A DNA stretch of 64,000 nt from Lactobacillus taiwanensis DSM 21401 (GTDB taxonomy: Bacteria > Bacillota > Bacilli > Lactobacillales > Lactobacillaceae): NCBI RefSeq assembly GCF_001436695.1, contig NZ_AYZG01000001.1, positions 124,001 through 188,000 of the forward strand. The letters are read 5' to 3'. Below are positions 1 through 10,912 of the stretch, piece after piece; position 1 is the stretch's first letter, and each line of letters begins with the position of its first letter. The notes below the pieces were generated by a model that was not told the origin of the DNA, searched no databases, and saw nothing but the letters and a program-made list of their open reading frames with translations. Made by a program: the position numbers and the translations under genes.

Positions 1-1374
<1,374 letters not shown>

Positions 1375-1392
1375 ACATAAACTTTAATTTGA

Positions 1393-2250
1393 TTAACCTT
1401 TATCAGCACCTGCTGTAATTCCGTTAACATAGAATTTTTGCATTACAATGAACAAAATCGTAATTGGGATCGCGATGATTACACATCCAGCAATAAACTG
1501 AGTAAAGAATTGTGCCATTGTACCCTTTGCTGAGTGAACCATGTTGTACAGTCCATAGGCAACAGTGTAGGTCTTCGGATTTCCTGAGGTAGAGAGGATA
1601 ATACCTGAGAAAATGAAGTCTACCCATGGAGCCATGAACGAAGTAAGTGCAGTATAAACAATCATTGGCTTTGAAAGTGGTAGTCCAATATGAACAAATA
1701 CTTGCCATTTGTTAGCTCCATCAATTTCAGCAGCCTCATCAATTGCTCGTGGCATTGTGTCAAAGAACCCTTTAGCAATGTAGAAACCAAGGCCAGCGCC
1801 ACCAACATAAACTAAGATCAAACCACCAAGGTTTAGCATATTCAATGCCTTTAAGATGTAGTACAAAGCAATCATGGACATAAAGCCAGGAAACATACCT
1901 AAAACTAAGGCAATTTGCAAAAACGGCTTACGGAAGCGAAAACGTAATCTTGATAATACGTAAGCAACCGCAATCGTTACAAAAGTTGATAAGGTCGCTG
2001 AGATAACAGCTACAAATAAAGTATTTAATACCCAGTTTACAAAAGGATATTGTGAGCTAGTAAGAATACCAACATAATTTTGCCAAGTAAATTTTTCTGG
2101 CCAAATTGTAGATACAAAGCCTGTGTTGTTGTATGAAAAACTTGCTAAAATGATCCAAATAATTGGGAAAATCCATAATACGGCTAGGATAGCTAATAGA
2201 ACATATCTAAAAATTAAAGCAAATCTTCTTTGATTACTATAAGACTTCAT
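1393..2250 (-). CDS. malG: Maltose/maltodextrin ABC transporter permease MalG
   Basis: This is an inner membrane permease of the maltodextrin importer. The 285 residues are typical of MalG. About six hydrophobic segments are visible, and the EAA loop that contacts the ATPase is present as EAAEIDGANKWQVFVHIGLP near residue 180. The gene starts 2 nt after the stop of the malF gene, so the two are translated together. The order importer ATPase, binding protein, MalF, MalG in the same operon as maltose phosphorylase supports maltose or maltodextrin as substrate. Sugar specificity is inferred from context; the family assignment is firm. Confidence 0.93.
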   Translation of the reverse strand: MKSYSNQRRFALIFRYVLLAILAVLWIFPIIWIILASFSYNNTGFVSTIWPEKFTWQNYVGILTSSQYPFVNWVLNTLFVAVISATLSTFVTIAVAYVLSRLRFRFRKPFLQIALVLGMFPGFMSMIALYYILKALNMLNLGGLILVYVGGAGLGFYIAKGFFDTMPRAIDEAAEIDGANKWQVFVHIGLPLSKPMIVYTALTSFMAPWVDFIFSGIILSTSGNPKTYTVAYGLYNMVHSAKGTMAQFFTQFIAGCVIIAIPITILFIVMQKFYVNGITAGADKG

Positions 2251-2252
2251 TT

Positions 2253-3608
2253 TTAGCCCTCCTTGTACGCGTTAGTATGACGATATGCAATTAGTGAGAA
2301 TGTAGCACTAATGATAAAGATCAAAATACCCAAAACAGCGGATGCATTGTAGCGTTGCTCTTGACCAAATGTCAAGTTATAGAGCCAAGTTACAAGCAAG
2401 TCTGTCGAACCAGCACCATTGTAGTTATTGTTCATTGGTGCACCACCAGTTAACAAGTAGATAACATTAAAGTTGTTGATGTTACCAATAAATTGTTGTA
2501 TCAAAGCTGGAGACATTACGAATAAAATTTGCGGGAATGTAATGTGATTAAAAATTTGTACTGGGCTTGCACCGTCAATACGAGCAGCTTCAATTTGATC
2601 TTGCGGTAAGTTTTGAATAATAGCTGTTGAAGTTAACATTGAGACTGGGATACCAATCCACATGTTAACTACAATAACTGTAATTCTAGCAATCAGAGGA
2701 CTAGCTTGATTATCAATGAAGTGAATTGGGTGGCTAATCCAGCCCCAGTTCATAAGTAATGTGTTCAATGGTCCTTGATAATCTAAGAATTGCGCCATCA
2801 TTAGTAAAGATACAAACTGTGGAACAGCATAAACAATTATAAAAATTGTTCTCCATACATTCTTATGCTTGATTCCCTTTGATTCAATTAAAAGGGCAAG
2901 TAAAACACCAAAGAAGAAAGTAGTAGCAGTAGCAGCCACTGCCCAAATCAAAGTCCAACCTAGCACTGGGAAGAAAGTGCCTGCTAGATCACCACTTAAG
3001 ACATTTCCAAATGCTTGAAAACCAGTCCAGGAAAATCCAACTGAGTGTTGACGGTCATAGTTAGTAAATGCCATCGAAATCATAAAGACTGTAGGCAAAA
3101 CCGTAAATAAGATAATTAGGACAATCGGAATCGTCATTAAGGTTGCATGTAATCTTTGGTCAAACAAAGATGCAATTTCTTCGTGATTAGTTGGAATGTG
3201 CTCATGTCTTTTTTCTAATAAGAATGTATGTTTATTAGATCTTAAATTAACGATATATAGGTAAATAAACCCAGCAACAATAAATAAAGCTAATATACCA
3301 AATAATAGAATTAACACTGAATTATCTGGCTGTTGAGTAATATATACTCCTTGAGCTTTATCAAATACAACGCGTTTACTTTTTATTGCACCTAAGTTAC
3401 TTAGACCAGCAATTGAATGAATTCCGCTTAAAAAGAACCAAATCAGAAATATAATTTCAGCAAATAAAAGCGAGAATCCCTTCAGCCATTGCCGATGTCT
3501 GAGGGCATTTAAGCCCATAATGAAGAAGGTTAACTTAGTTACTGCATCTCCATCTTTCCATGTTTCCTTTAACGTAACTGCAGACGTAGCATGTTTTTTC
3601 TTAAACAT
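2253..3608 (-). CDS. malF: Maltose/maltodextrin ABC transporter permease MalF
   Basis: This is the second permease of the importer. At 451 residues it is longer than MalG because of an N-terminal extension with two extra hydrophobic segments (residues about 45-65 and 95-120) before the usual six-helix core, as is usual for MalF proteins. The EAA motif EAARIDGASPVQIFNHITFP is near residue 340. It follows malE after a gap of 36 nt and precedes malG by 2 nt. Together with MalG it should form the channel energised by the MsmK/MalK-type ATPase encoded upstream. Confidence 0.93.
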   Translation of the reverse strand: MFKKKHATSAVTLKETWKDGDAVTKLTFFIMGLNALRHRQWLKGFSLLFAEIIFLIWFFLSGIHSIAGLSNLGAIKSKRVVFDKAQGVYITQQPDNSVLILLFGILALFIVAGFIYLYIVNLRSNKHTFLLEKRHEHIPTNHEEIASLFDQRLHATLMTIPIVLIILFTVLPTVFMISMAFTNYDRQHSVGFSWTGFQAFGNVLSGDLAGTFFPVLGWTLIWAVAATATTFFFGVLLALLIESKGIKHKNVWRTIFIIVYAVPQFVSLLMMAQFLDYQGPLNTLLMNWGWISHPIHFIDNQASPLIARITVIVVNMWIGIPVSMLTSTAIIQNLPQDQIEAARIDGASPVQIFNHITFPQILFVMSPALIQQFIGNINNFNVIYLLTGGAPMNNNYNGAGSTDLLVTWLYNLTFGQEQRYNASAVLGILIFIISATFSLIAYRHTNAYKEG

Positions 3609-3644
3609 AATTAATCAAACCTTTGCTTATGTGATTTTTCAAGA

Positions 3645-4862
3645 TTATTCTTTCTTAGAAATATTCTTTTGTAGTTTAGCAAGCTTGCTCTTGTATTGTG
3701 ATGGCTTAATCTTACCATCGTATGCACCACTAACAAGTGGAGCAGCATCGTTCCAGAAAATTGACATTTGTGGTAATTTTGGTTGAAGAACTGAGTAGCC
3801 TGGTTGAGTCATCTGTAATACAGCCTTAGCAACTGGATCGTTCTTAACTGCTGCAGTATTTTGAGCAGCGATATTAACAGGAACTTCACCGGTATTCTTG
3901 TGAACAATTAATTGGTTTTCTTTATTTGTTAAGTATTTAGCTAAAATTGCAGCATTCTTAGCATTAGAAGTATGTGAGTTAACTGCGAAACATTCAACAC
4001 CTAAGAAGGCTTCCATTTGCGCGGTCTTGCCACCAACTTCAATAGTTGGGTATGGAGCAACTCCTAAATTCTTACCCAAGATTTTCTTAATGTTAGCCGC
4101 ATTCCATGGACCATCTAAGATAGCTTGAGCATTACCTTTCTTTAATTGATTAAGTGCATTTGAAGTTTGCATAACTCCCTTATTATTCTTTTGTTCTGCA
4201 TACCACTTCATTGCATTTACGCCATTTTGAGAATCAAAAGTTGAACCTTTGACATCTTCACCGTTGTTACCAAATAATTTGGTACCTGCTGAAAACATTA
4301 CTGGCCACATTACATAAACATTTGTAAAGTCAGTTGCAACTACGCCTTTAGAAGTCAAAGTCTTCCAAGATTTAACATCTTCTGGTGAAAGTTTAGACTT
4401 ATCATAGTAAACAGTTTGAGCTTGTTCTGCATATGGATATGCATAAAGCTTCCCTTTCCATTCGGCACCCTTATAAGCTTCTGAAACTGAATTATTCTTA
4501 ATTGCTTTAGTATCAGATGGTGATAATGGGTTAATGTAACCCGAATCTGCCATTTGACCTAATTGATCATTTGGAACACTAAATACATCTGCAGCTTTTG
4601 ATGGATCTTTACCAACATCGGTTTTAGCATTAGCTGATCCATTAGGATTTTGAGTAACTTTAACTTTAATATTAGGGTGTTCTTTTTCAAAATCTTTTAC
4701 TACACCCTTATACCAACTAACACGTGCAGTATCTACCCAAAGAGTTAATTGCTTATCTGAGCTTTTTGATTCATTTGAATTAGAGCTCTTTCCACAAGCA
4801 GTTAATGAAATAGCTGATAGAGCTACTACACTACCTAAAGCTAATTTTTTCCATAACTTCAT
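3645..4862 (-). CDS. malE: Maltose/maltodextrin-binding lipoprotein MalE
   Basis: This is the extracellular substrate-binding protein of the importer. The N-terminus is a lipoprotein signal: MKLWKK, a hydrophobic stretch, then the lipobox LTAC with Cys at residue 23, followed by a Ser/Asn-rich linker. The body (residues about 40-405) has the solute-binding fold of the MalE family, with motifs such as LTLWVDTARVSW near the start and AILDGPWNAANI in the middle. A strong AGGAGG site sits upstream. The 112-nt gap before it contains stem-loops that may stabilise the message, consistent with binding proteins usually being made in excess over permeases. Confidence 0.94.
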   Translation of the reverse strand: MKLWKKLALGSVVALSAISLTACGKSSNSNESKSSDKQLTLWVDTARVSWYKGVVKDFEKEHPNIKVKVTQNPNGSANAKTDVGKDPSKAADVFSVPNDQLGQMADSGYINPLSPSDTKAIKNNSVSEAYKGAEWKGKLYAYPYAEQAQTVYYDKSKLSPEDVKSWKTLTSKGVVATDFTNVYVMWPVMFSAGTKLFGNNGEDVKGSTFDSQNGVNAMKWYAEQKNNKGVMQTSNALNQLKKGNAQAILDGPWNAANIKKILGKNLGVAPYPTIEVGGKTAQMEAFLGVECFAVNSHTSNAKNAAILAKYLTNKENQLIVHKNTGEVPVNIAAQNTAAVKNDPVAKAVLQMTQPGYSVLQPKLPQMSIFWNDAAPLVSGAYDGKIKPSQYKSKLAKLQKNISKKE

Positions 4863-4874
4863 AATATTTCCTCC

Positions 4875-4890
4875 TAGCCATAACTGGCTA
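4875..4890 (-). promoter_or_regulatory. Stem-loop beside the malE ribosome binding site
   Basis: TAGCCA and TGGCTA form a 6-bp stem with a 4-nt loop directly beside the AGGAGG of malE. The rest of the 4863-4974 gap has a further weak hairpin between about 4905 and 4935. These may act as processing or stabilising structures; no promoter is obvious. Confidence 0.4.
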
Positions 4891-4974
4891 AATACATTTA
4901 TTACAACTGTAAGCCAAGTTTCACACTCGTTGTAAACCTAATTAATACTTTGCAGAAGTGGCCTCTCCTCCAAA

Positions 4975-6078
4975 TTAGCGAATAGCATTCGTTGTATCTT
5001 TATCGAAGAAGTGGGCCTTATTAACATCAAACCCCATTCTTACTTTATCGCCGGGAGTATGGTAATCACGGGCATTTACAATGGCTACAAATTCTGTTCC
5101 ATCAACTTTCTGATAAAGCTGAATGGTTGAACCAAGCAACTCTGAAACAACAACAGTTGATTCAACAACTGAATTAGGCCAAGTTTCAAGGAAAGCTTCC
5201 TCTGAATGAATATCTTCAGGACGAATACCAAAGACTAAGTCTTTATCTTCATATCCTTTTTCCCTAAGCATCTTAGCCTTACCTTCAGGAATTTCAATGT
5301 TCAATCCTTTACCATCGCTAATTCGGTTACCCTTAAAGTGAACGTTGAAAAAATTCATTTGAGGAGATCCGATAAAACCAGCTACGAACATATTTACTGG
5401 TGTATTGTAAACTTCTAGAGGTGTACCAATTTGTTGAACTTTACCCACCGACATAACTACTACCCGATCTGCTAAAGTCATGGCTTCAGTTTGATCGTGA
5501 GTAACATAAATCGTAGTAGTTCCCAAATTTTGGTGCAACTTAGCAATTTCAGCACGCATTGTGACACGTAATTTTGCATCCAAGTTTGATAATGGTTCAT
5601 CCATTAAGAAGATCGGCGCATCCCGAACAATTGCTCGTCCTAAGGCAACACGCTGTCTTTGACCACCAGATAATTCAGATGGCTTTTTATCAAGATATTC
5701 TGATAAACCTAAAATATCTGCTGCATGCTTAACTCGCTTATCAATTTCATCTTTCTTATAATGACGAAGCTTTAATCCAAAAGCCATGTTGTCGTAAATG
5801 GACATATGAGGGTACAAAGCATAGTTTTGGAAAACCATGGCAATGTCTCTATCTTTTGGTGCAACGTCATTCATTACCTTATGGTCAATCTCTAAAGTAC
5901 CTTTAGAAATATCTTCTAGACCAGCAACCATTCTCAAAGTAGTTGATTTACCACAACCAGACGGTCCAACAAAAACGATAAATTCCTTATCTTTGATATG
6001 TAAATCAAAGTCATTAACTGAATATTTATCATTTCCTTCGTACTTTTTATAGATATGGTTCAAATCTACCTCAACCAT
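4975..6078 (-). CDS. msmK: Sugar ABC transporter ATPase, MsmK/MalK type
   Basis: This is the cytoplasmic ATPase that drives the maltodextrin importer. Of 367 residues, the first 240 are the ABC domain, with Walker [11 protein letters not shown], the signature [14 protein letters not shown] and Walker [14 protein letters not shown]. The last 120 residues are the OB-fold regulatory domain of the MalK/MsmK/UgpC group ([14 protein letters not shown]). Such ATPases often serve several sugar importers, so this one may also energise transporters outside the window. It sits between pgmB and malE in the operon. Confidence 0.93.
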   Translation of the reverse strand: MVEVDLNHIYKKYEGNDKYSVNDFDLHIKDKEFIVFVGPSGCGKSTTLRMVAGLEDISKGTLEIDHKVMNDVAPKDRDIAMVFQNYALYPHMSIYDNMAFGLKLRHYKKDEIDKRVKHAADILGLSEYLDKKPSELSGGQRQRVALGRAIVRDAPIFLMDEPLSNLDAKLRVTMRAEIAKLHQNLGTTTIYVTHDQTEAMTLADRVVVMSVGKVQQIGTPLEVYNTPVNMFVAGFIGSPQMNFFNVHFKGNRISDGKGLNIEIPEGKAKMLREKGYEDKDLVFGIRPEDIHSEEAFLETWPNSVVESTVVVSELLGSTIQLYQKVDGTEFVAIVNARDYHTPGDKVRMGFDVNKAHFFDKDTTNAIR

Positions 6079-6098
6079 TCTCTTCCCCTACTTCCCTC

Positions 6099-6761
6099 TT
6101 ATTTTTTATTAAAAACTGATTCAATTTCTGAAAGTTTCAATTCTTTAGTAGTTGGAACAATATAATCAGCCTCTTTCAAGACCTCTTTATTCCCAATTCC
6201 AACTGCAAATTGACCAGCACTTTTAATTGATTGAACACCGGCTTGAGCATCTTCAAAACTAATTACTTCGTCTGCATTCAAACCAGCCAATTCTTGTGCC
6301 TTTTCATAAATTTCTGGATCTGGTTTTCCGCGATGAAGTGTTGCTGGATCAACAATGCCATCAAATTCATCCATAATTCCTAACTTTGTTAAAATCTTAG
6401 GTGCATTTTTTGAGGCAGAAGCAATAATCATTTTTAAATTTTGCTTCTTTGCATCACTAAGCAATTCAGGAATACCTGGCAAAATATCTGCTGGCGTCAT
6501 TTTTTCAACTTGTTCAACAAATTTAGTATTCTTTTCTGCTGCGAACTTTTCTTTTTCTGCTTCAGAATATTTATCTTCCTGATCGCCATATTTCAAAATT
6601 AGATTTAAAGAATCCATTCTTGAAATACCCCTTAAGCTATCAAGTTGATCATCCGTTAAGTTAATCCCTAATTCCTTAGCTAAATTATTCCAAGCGGTTA
6701 AATGGTAGACGGCTGAATTTGTTAAAACTCCATCTAAGTCAAAAATTAGTCCTTTAAGCAT
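6099..6761 (-). CDS. pgmB: Beta-phosphoglucomutase
   Basis: This enzyme converts beta-D-glucose 1-phosphate, the product of maltose phosphorylase, to glucose 6-phosphate. The 220-residue protein is a HAD-superfamily enzyme. The catalytic DxD is in GLIFDLDGVLTNSAVYH (nucleophile Asp8, acid/base Asp10), the Ser/Thr motif is IIASASKNA, and the loop IVDPATLHRGKPDPE and metal-binding FEDAQAGV follow. The start lies inside the end of the upstream malP gene (16-nt overlap), so the two products of one pathway are translationally coupled. Confidence 0.96.
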   Translation of the reverse strand: MLKGLIFDLDGVLTNSAVYHLTAWNNLAKELGINLTDDQLDSLRGISRMDSLNLILKYGDQEDKYSEAEKEKFAAEKNTKFVEQVEKMTPADILPGIPELLSDAKKQNLKMIIASASKNAPKILTKLGIMDEFDGIVDPATLHRGKPDPEIYEKAQELAGLNADEVISFEDAQAGVQSIKSAGQFAVGIGNKEVLKEADYIVPTTKELKLSEIESVFNKK

Positions 6762-9016
6762 TTACTTTCACCTTCTTTAAGCATTACCTTCTTATCATTA
6801 ACAAGAATCTCTAGATCTTTACCTTCAAGTAAAGAGATCTTGTTTTCTTGATGATCAACATAAACTTTAATTAAACGACCACGGTAGTTAATCTTAAAGC
6901 TATAGTGATCCCAGTTATCTGGAATAAATGGCTTAAATTTTAATTTATCGTGATCATAACGCATCCCAGCAAATCCTTGAACAATTGCTAACCATGAACC
7001 GCTCATCGAAGTAATATGCAAACCATCAACGGTATCATTGTTGTAATTGTCTAAATCAAGTCTTGCAGTTCTCTCGTAAAGCTCAACAGCCTTATCTTTC
7101 TTGCCTAATTCAGCAGCTAAGACAGAGTGAATTGAAGGAGATAATGAACTTTCGTGAACCGTTAAAGGTTCATAGAAATCAAAGTTCTTTTCTTTTTGCT
7201 CTTTAGTGTAATTTTCTGGGAAGAAGTAAATTCCTTGTAAAACGTCAGCCTGTTTGATAAATGGTGATCTCAAAATCTTATCCCATGACCAATGTTGGTT
7301 AATTGGTCTTTGATCTTCAATTTCACTTACTGGACGAATCTCTTTATCAAGAAAATCATCTTGTTGTAAGAAAATACCTAAATCTTTATCTTCTGGTAGA
7401 TAAATCTTATCGACAATGTCTTGCCACTTTTCTTTTTCTTCTTCAGTAACATGTACTCTTTCTTGAGCTTCTTTAGTTGCAAGTGGTAAACGTTCTAGCG
7501 TATATTTCAAAAGCCATCTTGCCATGGTGTTTGTAAACCAGTTATTGTTAACATTATTTTCGTATTCATTTGGTCCAGTAACACCATGCATTACATACTT
7601 ATTACGCCATTTAGACCAATGAACTCTGGCTGCCCAAAATCTTGCAGTTCCAACTAGGACATCCATACCTTCATTCTTAACATAGCTATCATCGCCAGTA
7701 TATTCAGTGTACATTGCAATTGCATGTGGAATATCAGCATTTCTGTGGATTTCTTCAAAAGTAATTTCCCATTCGTTATGACATTCAATACCATTGAAAG
7801 TTACCATTGGGAACAAGGCACCTGGAAGGCCTTGTTCTTTAGCATTGTGATATGCTCCTGGTAATTGATTATGACGATATTGAAGAAGGGCTTTAGTAAC
7901 GCTTGGGTTAGTGATTCCTAAGTACATTGGAACGATATAAGCCTCAGTATCCCAATAAGTAGCACCACCGTATTTTTCACCAGTAAATCCCTTAGGACCA
8001 ACGTTCAAGCGTTCATCTTCACCGTAGTATGTCATGAACAATTGAGCAATATTAAATCTAATCCCCTGTTGTGCTGCTGCATCACCAGAAATTTCAACAT
8101 CACTCATATTCCAACGTTTTTGCCATTCAGCAGTATGGTCGGCTAAGTTTTCTTCAAAGCTCTTTGATTGAAGCTTATTCATTAAATTTTCAGCAACACT
8201 TGCTTGATCTTTTTCTTCAACATCTCTACTTGTTATAACAATAACGTCTTTTTCAAGTTCGTAGCTTTGTCCTTCACTTAATTCAACTGAAAATTTTTCG
8301 CTTAACTTGGCTTCTTTAGTAGAAACTTCAGTTTGAATTAGTTCACCATTGTGGCGTAAAGATTCTTGAAGTAAAACTGTGAATTGTGGCACTTCATAAG
8401 GATTAGGCTTAGTTTTTACCTGGATAGCTTTTGTATCCTTATTCTCATCAAGTGGAATCCAGAAGCGTTCACCATAGTTACTGTCTTCGTTAACAACTAT
8501 TCCATCTAAGCTAGCATCAAAATCAATCTTAGCCTTTCCTTCAAGTACTGTAGCTTTTACTTTAATTAAAGCAGCTTCTTTTTGTACAATATGGAGAAAA
8601 CGTTCAAATTCAAATTTAATTTTGACATCTTTACCTTCATAGATAAAACTTCTTGAAAGAAGTCCTTGATGCATATCAAGTGATAATTCAAAATCACTAA
8701 ATTTTACTTTGGCTAAATCAATTTTTTCACCGTTGACAGTGATCCCAATTCCAATAAAACTTGGAGCATTTGGTGTCTTACCGAAGTACTTCGGGTATCC
8801 ATTCTTCCACCAACCAACAACTGTCTTATCTGGGAACCATACACCTGCTAAGTATGTTCCTTGAAGCGTGTCACCAGAGTAACCCTCCTCAAAGTTTCCT
8901 CTCATTCCCATATAGTCGTTACCAATTGCGGTAATACTTTCTTGTAACCTTTTATCTTCCTTGGAAAATTCATGTGTCGTTACTTTCCAAGGATCAACCT
9001 CAAAAATTCTCTTCAT
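6746..9016 (-). CDS. malP: Maltose phosphorylase (GH65)
   Basis: This enzyme splits maltose with inorganic phosphate into glucose and beta-glucose 1-phosphate. The 756 residues match the usual length. An N-terminal beta-sandwich (to about residue 270) is followed by the (alpha/alpha)6 barrel. The general acid Glu is in VTGPNEYENNVNNNW near residue 485, and the region GDAAAQQGIRFNIAQLF is typical of GH65 phosphorylases. It is the first gene of the importer operon, behind its own promoter with a cre-like box and palindromic operator. Trehalose or kojibiose phosphorylases are related, but the neighbouring pgmB and maltose importer favour maltose. Confidence 0.95.
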   Translation of the reverse strand: MKRIFEVDPWKVTTHEFSKEDKRLQESITAIGNDYMGMRGNFEEGYSGDTLQGTYLAGVWFPDKTVVGWWKNGYPKYFGKTPNAPSFIGIGITVNGEKIDLAKVKFSDFELSLDMHQGLLSRSFIYEGKDVKIKFEFERFLHIVQKEAALIKVKATVLEGKAKIDFDASLDGIVVNEDSNYGERFWIPLDENKDTKAIQVKTKPNPYEVPQFTVLLQESLRHNGELIQTEVSTKEAKLSEKFSVELSEGQSYELEKDVIVITSRDVEEKDQASVAENLMNKLQSKSFEENLADHTAEWQKRWNMSDVEISGDAAAQQGIRFNIAQLFMTYYGEDERLNVGPKGFTGEKYGGATYWDTEAYIVPMYLGITNPSVTKALLQYRHNQLPGAYHNAKEQGLPGALFPMVTFNGIECHNEWEITFEEIHRNADIPHAIAMYTEYTGDDSYVKNEGMDVLVGTARFWAARVHWSKWRNKYVMHGVTGPNEYENNVNNNWFTNTMARWLLKYTLERLPLATKEAQERVHVTEEEKEKWQDIVDKIYLPEDKDLGIFLQQDDFLDKEIRPVSEIEDQRPINQHWSWDKILRSPFIKQADVLQGIYFFPENYTKEQKEKNFDFYEPLTVHESSLSPSIHSVLAAELGKKDKAVELYERTARLDLDNYNNDTVDGLHITSMSGSWLAIVQGFAGMRYDHDKLKFKPFIPDNWDHYSFKINYRGRLIKVYVDHQENKISLLEGKDLEILVNDKKVMLKEGESKCLKD

Positions 9017-9061
9017 TATCCTTCTCCATCACTTTCGTGAAGTTTTTTTATTTACAAATCT

Positions 9062-9116
9062 ATTATCCAATTATTGAAAGCGCTTAACAATGTTTACTTT
9101 GATGTTACCGGTATCA
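9062..9116 (-). promoter_or_regulatory. malP operon promoter with cre-like box and palindromic operator
   Basis: On the minus strand -35 TTGTTA (9090-9085), a 17-nt spacer and -10 GATAAT (9067-9062) can be read. A cre-like sequence TGAAAGCGCTTAACA (9075-9089) fills most of the spacer, the position where CcpA would block initiation. Upstream of -35, at 9103-9116, lies TGTTACCGGTATCA, a near-perfect 14-bp palindrome with the central CG typical of LacI-family sites. The same layout recurs at 12593-12646, so it is probably the MalR operator. Assignment to MalR is inference. Confidence 0.7.
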
Positions 9117-9129
9117 AAAAATTATAAGA

Positions 9130-9160
9130 AAAAAAGCAGCATCTTATTGCTACTTTTTTG
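9130..9160 (-). terminator. Terminator after the maltogenic amylase gene
   Basis: GTAGCA and TGCTGC arms, extended by A/T pairs, form a hairpin followed by a T-run on the minus strand. It separates the GH13 pair from the malP operon and shows that the malP promoter is independent. Confidence 0.75.
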
Positions 9161-9168
9161 TTCATATA

Positions 9169-10893
9169 TTAAGCTTCAACCTCGATTAAAAAGCCATCTG
9201 GCGCTAATACTCCCGATTTATAGTTCTGACTCAGTGCTGTTATTTTATCAATTTTAATACCTTTTTTACCTGTGTTATAGTAGGCCCTTATTGTTTCTTT
9301 GCCTATTCGTTCAACTTTTAAGAGATCTTTTTCTGTTACCGTTAACGTAACAGTACCTTTATTTAAGGTATCACTATGATCTAGTCTGAATTTTACTAAT
9401 TCATGGACTCTTTGCCATACTGGTCCTTCGAGCTTGCTCCAGTCCATTGGTTTGCGGCAATCCGGATCATTATCGCCGCTCATTCCCATCTCTGTCCCAT
9501 AGTAAATACATGGCACTCCAGGTTGAACAAATTCATACGCAACTGCTTGTAAAGCTAAATCTTGATTTTCTTTTGCTAAAGTTAAAATTCTAGCCGTATC
9601 ATGGGAATCGAGCATATTCATCATAGCCTGGTCAACCATATCAGGATACATCATTAGTTGATCAGTTAAGTGTTCACTTAGGTCTTTAGCATCCATTTTA
9701 TGCTTGAAGAAATGATCTTCAATTTGTAAAGTATATGGATAATTCATGACACCTGTAAATTGATCTCCCTGAAGCCATGGACGAGCTGAATGCCATATTT
9801 CACCAACAATATAGAAATCAGGCTTTATTTTAACTAATTCGTCATGGAATCTCTTCCAGAAATGATGGTCAACTTCATTTGCAACATCTAGACGCCATGC
9901 ATCAATATCAAAATATTTTACCCAGTAGGTCGCAATTTCTAATAAGAAGTCCTGTACTTCTGGGTTAGCCGTATTTAATTTAGGCATATGCTTTTCGAAT
10001 GCAAAGGTTTCATACGGTGGATTTTTTTCACCTTTACTTGGGTCACGATAGGGTTCAACAGGATAGGAATTAATGTGGAACCAATCTTTAAAGCGTGATT
10101 TTTCGCCATTTTTAACTACATCTTGCCACTGCATCGATTGATCACCCAAGTGATTAAAGACCGCATCAAGCATAACTTTCATCCCACGCTTATGCGCTTC
10201 ATTAACTACTTTTGCAAATAAATCCTTTTCTCCAAAAGCTGGATCTACTTGTAAATAGTCAATTGTGTCGTATTTATGATTAGAACTTGCCTTAAAAATT
10301 GGGCAGAAATATAGTCCCGTAACTCCTAATCTTTGTAAATCATCTAAATGATCTAAAACGCCTTGTAAGTCTCCACCATAAAAATCTTCTCTACCTGGAT
10401 GATCTTGCGGACTCCACTCTTTAACATTTGCTGGGTCATTACTTTTATCACCATTAGCAAAACGCTCCGGAAAAATTTGATACCAAACAATGTCTTTAAG
10501 CCATTTTGGAGTCTTGATGCGATCAATATCATGGAAGTACGGAACTTTAAAATACATTCCATCTTCTCTTAATTTTTCATCGCTAAAGTTTTCAATACTA
10601 CGGTCACCAAAAATCACATGACTTCCGTCTTTGCCAATCACTTCAAAAGTATATTTAATTCGGTGATATGGAGCAGTTAAGGTTGCTCCCCAGTAATCAT
10701 TAACTTGACCACTACCTATTTTCTCCATTTCAAGTTCTTTAGCTTGTTTTGGTGGTAGATAGTTATCCGTGTAATGAACAATTACTTTTTCCACATCATC
10801 TTTTGCTGTATGAAGTCTAATTTTAACGTGTGAATGATCAATAATAAAACAATCTTCACTTTCAGTTCTATGTTTTAAAGCTGCAAGTTGCAT
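9169..10893 (-). CDS. Maltogenic amylase / neopullulanase / cyclomaltodextrinase (GH13_20)
   Basis: This intracellular enzyme hydrolyses maltodextrins, cyclodextrins or pullulan fragments to maltose. The 574 residues begin with a beta-rich CBM34-type N-terminal domain (residues about 1-125), typical of this subfamily, followed by the GH13 barrel. Catalytic residues are visible in DAWRLDVANE (nucleophile), YIVGEIWHSA (acid/base) and MLDSHDTARIL (third Asp). No signal peptide is present, so it acts on maltodextrins after import and feeds maltose to MalP. It lies 20 nt downstream of the alpha-glucosidase gene in one transcript. Confidence 0.92.
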   Translation of the reverse strand: MQLAALKHRTESEDCFIIDHSHVKIRLHTAKDDVEKVIVHYTDNYLPPKQAKELEMEKIGSGQVNDYWGATLTAPYHRIKYTFEVIGKDGSHVIFGDRSIENFSDEKLREDGMYFKVPYFHDIDRIKTPKWLKDIVWYQIFPERFANGDKSNDPANVKEWSPQDHPGREDFYGGDLQGVLDHLDDLQRLGVTGLYFCPIFKASSNHKYDTIDYLQVDPAFGEKDLFAKVVNEAHKRGMKVMLDAVFNHLGDQSMQWQDVVKNGEKSRFKDWFHINSYPVEPYRDPSKGEKNPPYETFAFEKHMPKLNTANPEVQDFLLEIATYWVKYFDIDAWRLDVANEVDHHFWKRFHDELVKIKPDFYIVGEIWHSARPWLQGDQFTGVMNYPYTLQIEDHFFKHKMDAKDLSEHLTDQLMMYPDMVDQAMMNMLDSHDTARILTLAKENQDLALQAVAYEFVQPGVPCIYYGTEMGMSGDNDPDCRKPMDWSKLEGPVWQRVHELVKFRLDHSDTLNKGTVTLTVTEKDLLKVERIGKETIRAYYNTGKKGIKIDKITALSQNYKSGVLAPDGFLIEVEA

Positions 10894-10912
10894 ATTTTAT
10901 TCCTCAATCTTT